DNA from: Bosea sp. 124
Lineage (GTDB): Bacteria; Pseudomonadota; Alphaproteobacteria; Rhizobiales; Beijerinckiaceae
Direction of reading: 5' to 3'
Assembly (NCBI RefSeq): GCF_003046175.1
Contig: NZ_PZZM01000001.1
Coordinates: forward strand, 5,287,001-5,351,000
Length of the DNA: 64,000 nucleotides
Shown here: one piece after another, positions 63,365 through 64,000 of the stretch
How the letters are laid out: each line of letters begins with the position of its first letter
Numbering within the stretch: position 1 is the stretch's first letter
The notes under the pieces: model-generated
The model's database searches: none
What the model saw: only the letters and a program-made list of their open reading frames with translations
Told to the model about the DNA's origin: nothing
Translations under genes and position numbers: made by a program

Positions 63365-64000
63365 GTGAAACTGCTACGCTACGGTGCGCTCGGCCAGGAA
63401 AAGCCCGGCCTCCTCGATGCCAAGGGCGCTCTGCGGGACCTTTCGGGCTCCATCCCGGACCTCGCCGGCAAGACCCTGACCTCGTCCTCGCTGGCGAAGA
63501 TCAAGGCACTCGACCCCGAAACGCTGCCGCTGGTTTCGGGCTCGCCGCGGATCGGCGCCTGCGTCGGCGATGTGCGCAACTTCATCGCGGTCGGCCTCAA
63601 CTTCGCCGACCATGCGGCCGAGACCGGCGCCGCGATTCCGGCGGAGCCGATCCTCTTCAACAAGGCGCCGAACTGCATCGTCGGGCCCAATGACGACGTC
63701 ATCATCCCGAAGAACTCTAAGAAGACCGACTGGGAGGTCGAGCTCGCGATCGTCATCGGCGATGGCGGCTCCTATATCCCGGAAGACAAGGCTCTTGCCG
63801 CGATCGCCGGCTTCTGCGTCTGCAACGACGTCTCGGAGCGCGAGTTCCAGACCGAGCGCGGCGGCCAGTGGGCCAAGGGCAAGGGCTGCCCGACCTTCGG
63901 TCCGCTCGGCCCCTGGCTGGTGACGCCCGACGAGGTCAAGGACATCCAGAACCTCGCCATGTGGCTCGAAGTCGATGGCGAGCGCGTCCAGAACGGCTCG
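63365..64000 (+). CDS. Fumarylacetoacetate hydrolase-family enzyme (3' partial)
   Basis: The first 212 codons of an FAH-family hydrolase/isomerase; the gene runs off the window. GTG 63365 is chosen, with a GGGGG site 7 bp upstream and the typical MKLLRYG start. Visible motifs are VGLNFADHAAE, PILFNKAPNCIVGPNDDVIIP, the Mg2+-binding WEVELAIVIG, and FCVCNDVSERE. Such enzymes cleave or isomerise 2-oxo acids in aromatic or ureide catabolism; the substrate is unknown. Confidence 0.88.
   Translation, partial: MKLLRYGALGQEKPGLLDAKGALRDLSGSIPDLAGKTLTSSSLAKIKALDPETLPLVSGSPRIGACVGDVRNFIAVGLNFADHAAETGAAIPAEPILFNKAPNCIVGPNDDVIIPKNSKKTDWEVELAIVIGDGGSYIPEDKALAAIAGFCVCNDVSEREFQTERGGQWAKGKGCPTFGPLGPWLVTPDEVKDIQNLAMWLEVDGERVQNGS

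Noticed and set aside
1..64000. CRISPR arrays, rRNA genes, prophage structural genes, replication origin
   Set aside because: No regularly spaced repeats, rRNA-like sequence, capsid/tail genes or DnaA-box cluster were seen.

Overview
The window is 64 kb of high-GC, gene-dense DNA typical of an alphaproteobacterium of the order Hyphomicrobiales. Three things point to a Bosea-like thiosulfate-oxidising heterotroph: a full periplasmic Sox locus with a SoxR/SqrR-type ArsR regulator, a class I PHB synthase, and a recJ / glpX / hom / aminotransferase block on one strand. The genus is an inference; no 16S or marker gene is present.

Layout. (1) 1-5828: an operon of a LeuCD-type hydro-lyase (leuC cut by the window edge), an isocitrate-lyase/PEP-mutase superfamily enzyme without the usual catalytic cysteine, and a four-gene NitT/TauT-type ABC importer. 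(2) 6.3-24 kb: a sulfur locus. A minus-strand operon (DUF2892, two half-size YeeE/YedE proteins, Blh persulfide dioxygenase, TauE exporter) and a Tat-exported metallo-hydrolase flank a chemoreceptor. Next come soxT-soxR-soxS and, divergently, soxW; then soxAX and, divergently, soxYZBCD, a monoheme cytochrome, soxF and a class I cytochrome c. SoxR carries the two cysteines of persulfide sensors, and related AT-rich dyads lie upstream of four transcription units. Sulfide/sulfane detoxification and thiosulfate oxidation may therefore form one regulon. (3) 24-27.3 kb: modABC and a short ModE. (4) 27.3-31.4 kb: a decayed zone with a truncated metallo-beta-lactamase gene, acetoacetate decarboxylase behind a frameshifted 3-hydroxybutyrate dehydrogenase remnant, PPK2, and an IS5-type element. 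(5) 31.5-47.5 kb: accessory genes. These include a fourth YeeE/YedE transporter, an ECF sigma/anti-sigma pair with a divergent operon, peroxide-defence genes, and an arsenic cluster (ArsR-ArsC fusion, a one-cysteine ArsC-like protein, GAPDH and ArsJ). The zone ends at an integrase remnant beside tRNA-Glu. (6) 47.7-64 kb: core-like genes (recJ, glpX, hom, aminotransferase, phaC, a FadL-type porin, an FAH-family enzyme). A TRAP transporter cassette with a GntR regulator is embedded here; its last gene resembles type II dehydroquinase but has lost the catalytic histidine.

Most unusual signals: the His-to-Phe dehydroquinase-like protein in the TRAP operon; the ArsC-like protein with a single cysteine beside the ArsR-ArsC fusion; the shared SoxR-type dyads; a chemoreceptor inside the sulfur locus; the LeuCD/ICL-like/ABC operon; and matched GGAATAAA promoter-like elements around the ECF sigma gene. 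No CRISPR array, rRNA gene or prophage was seen.
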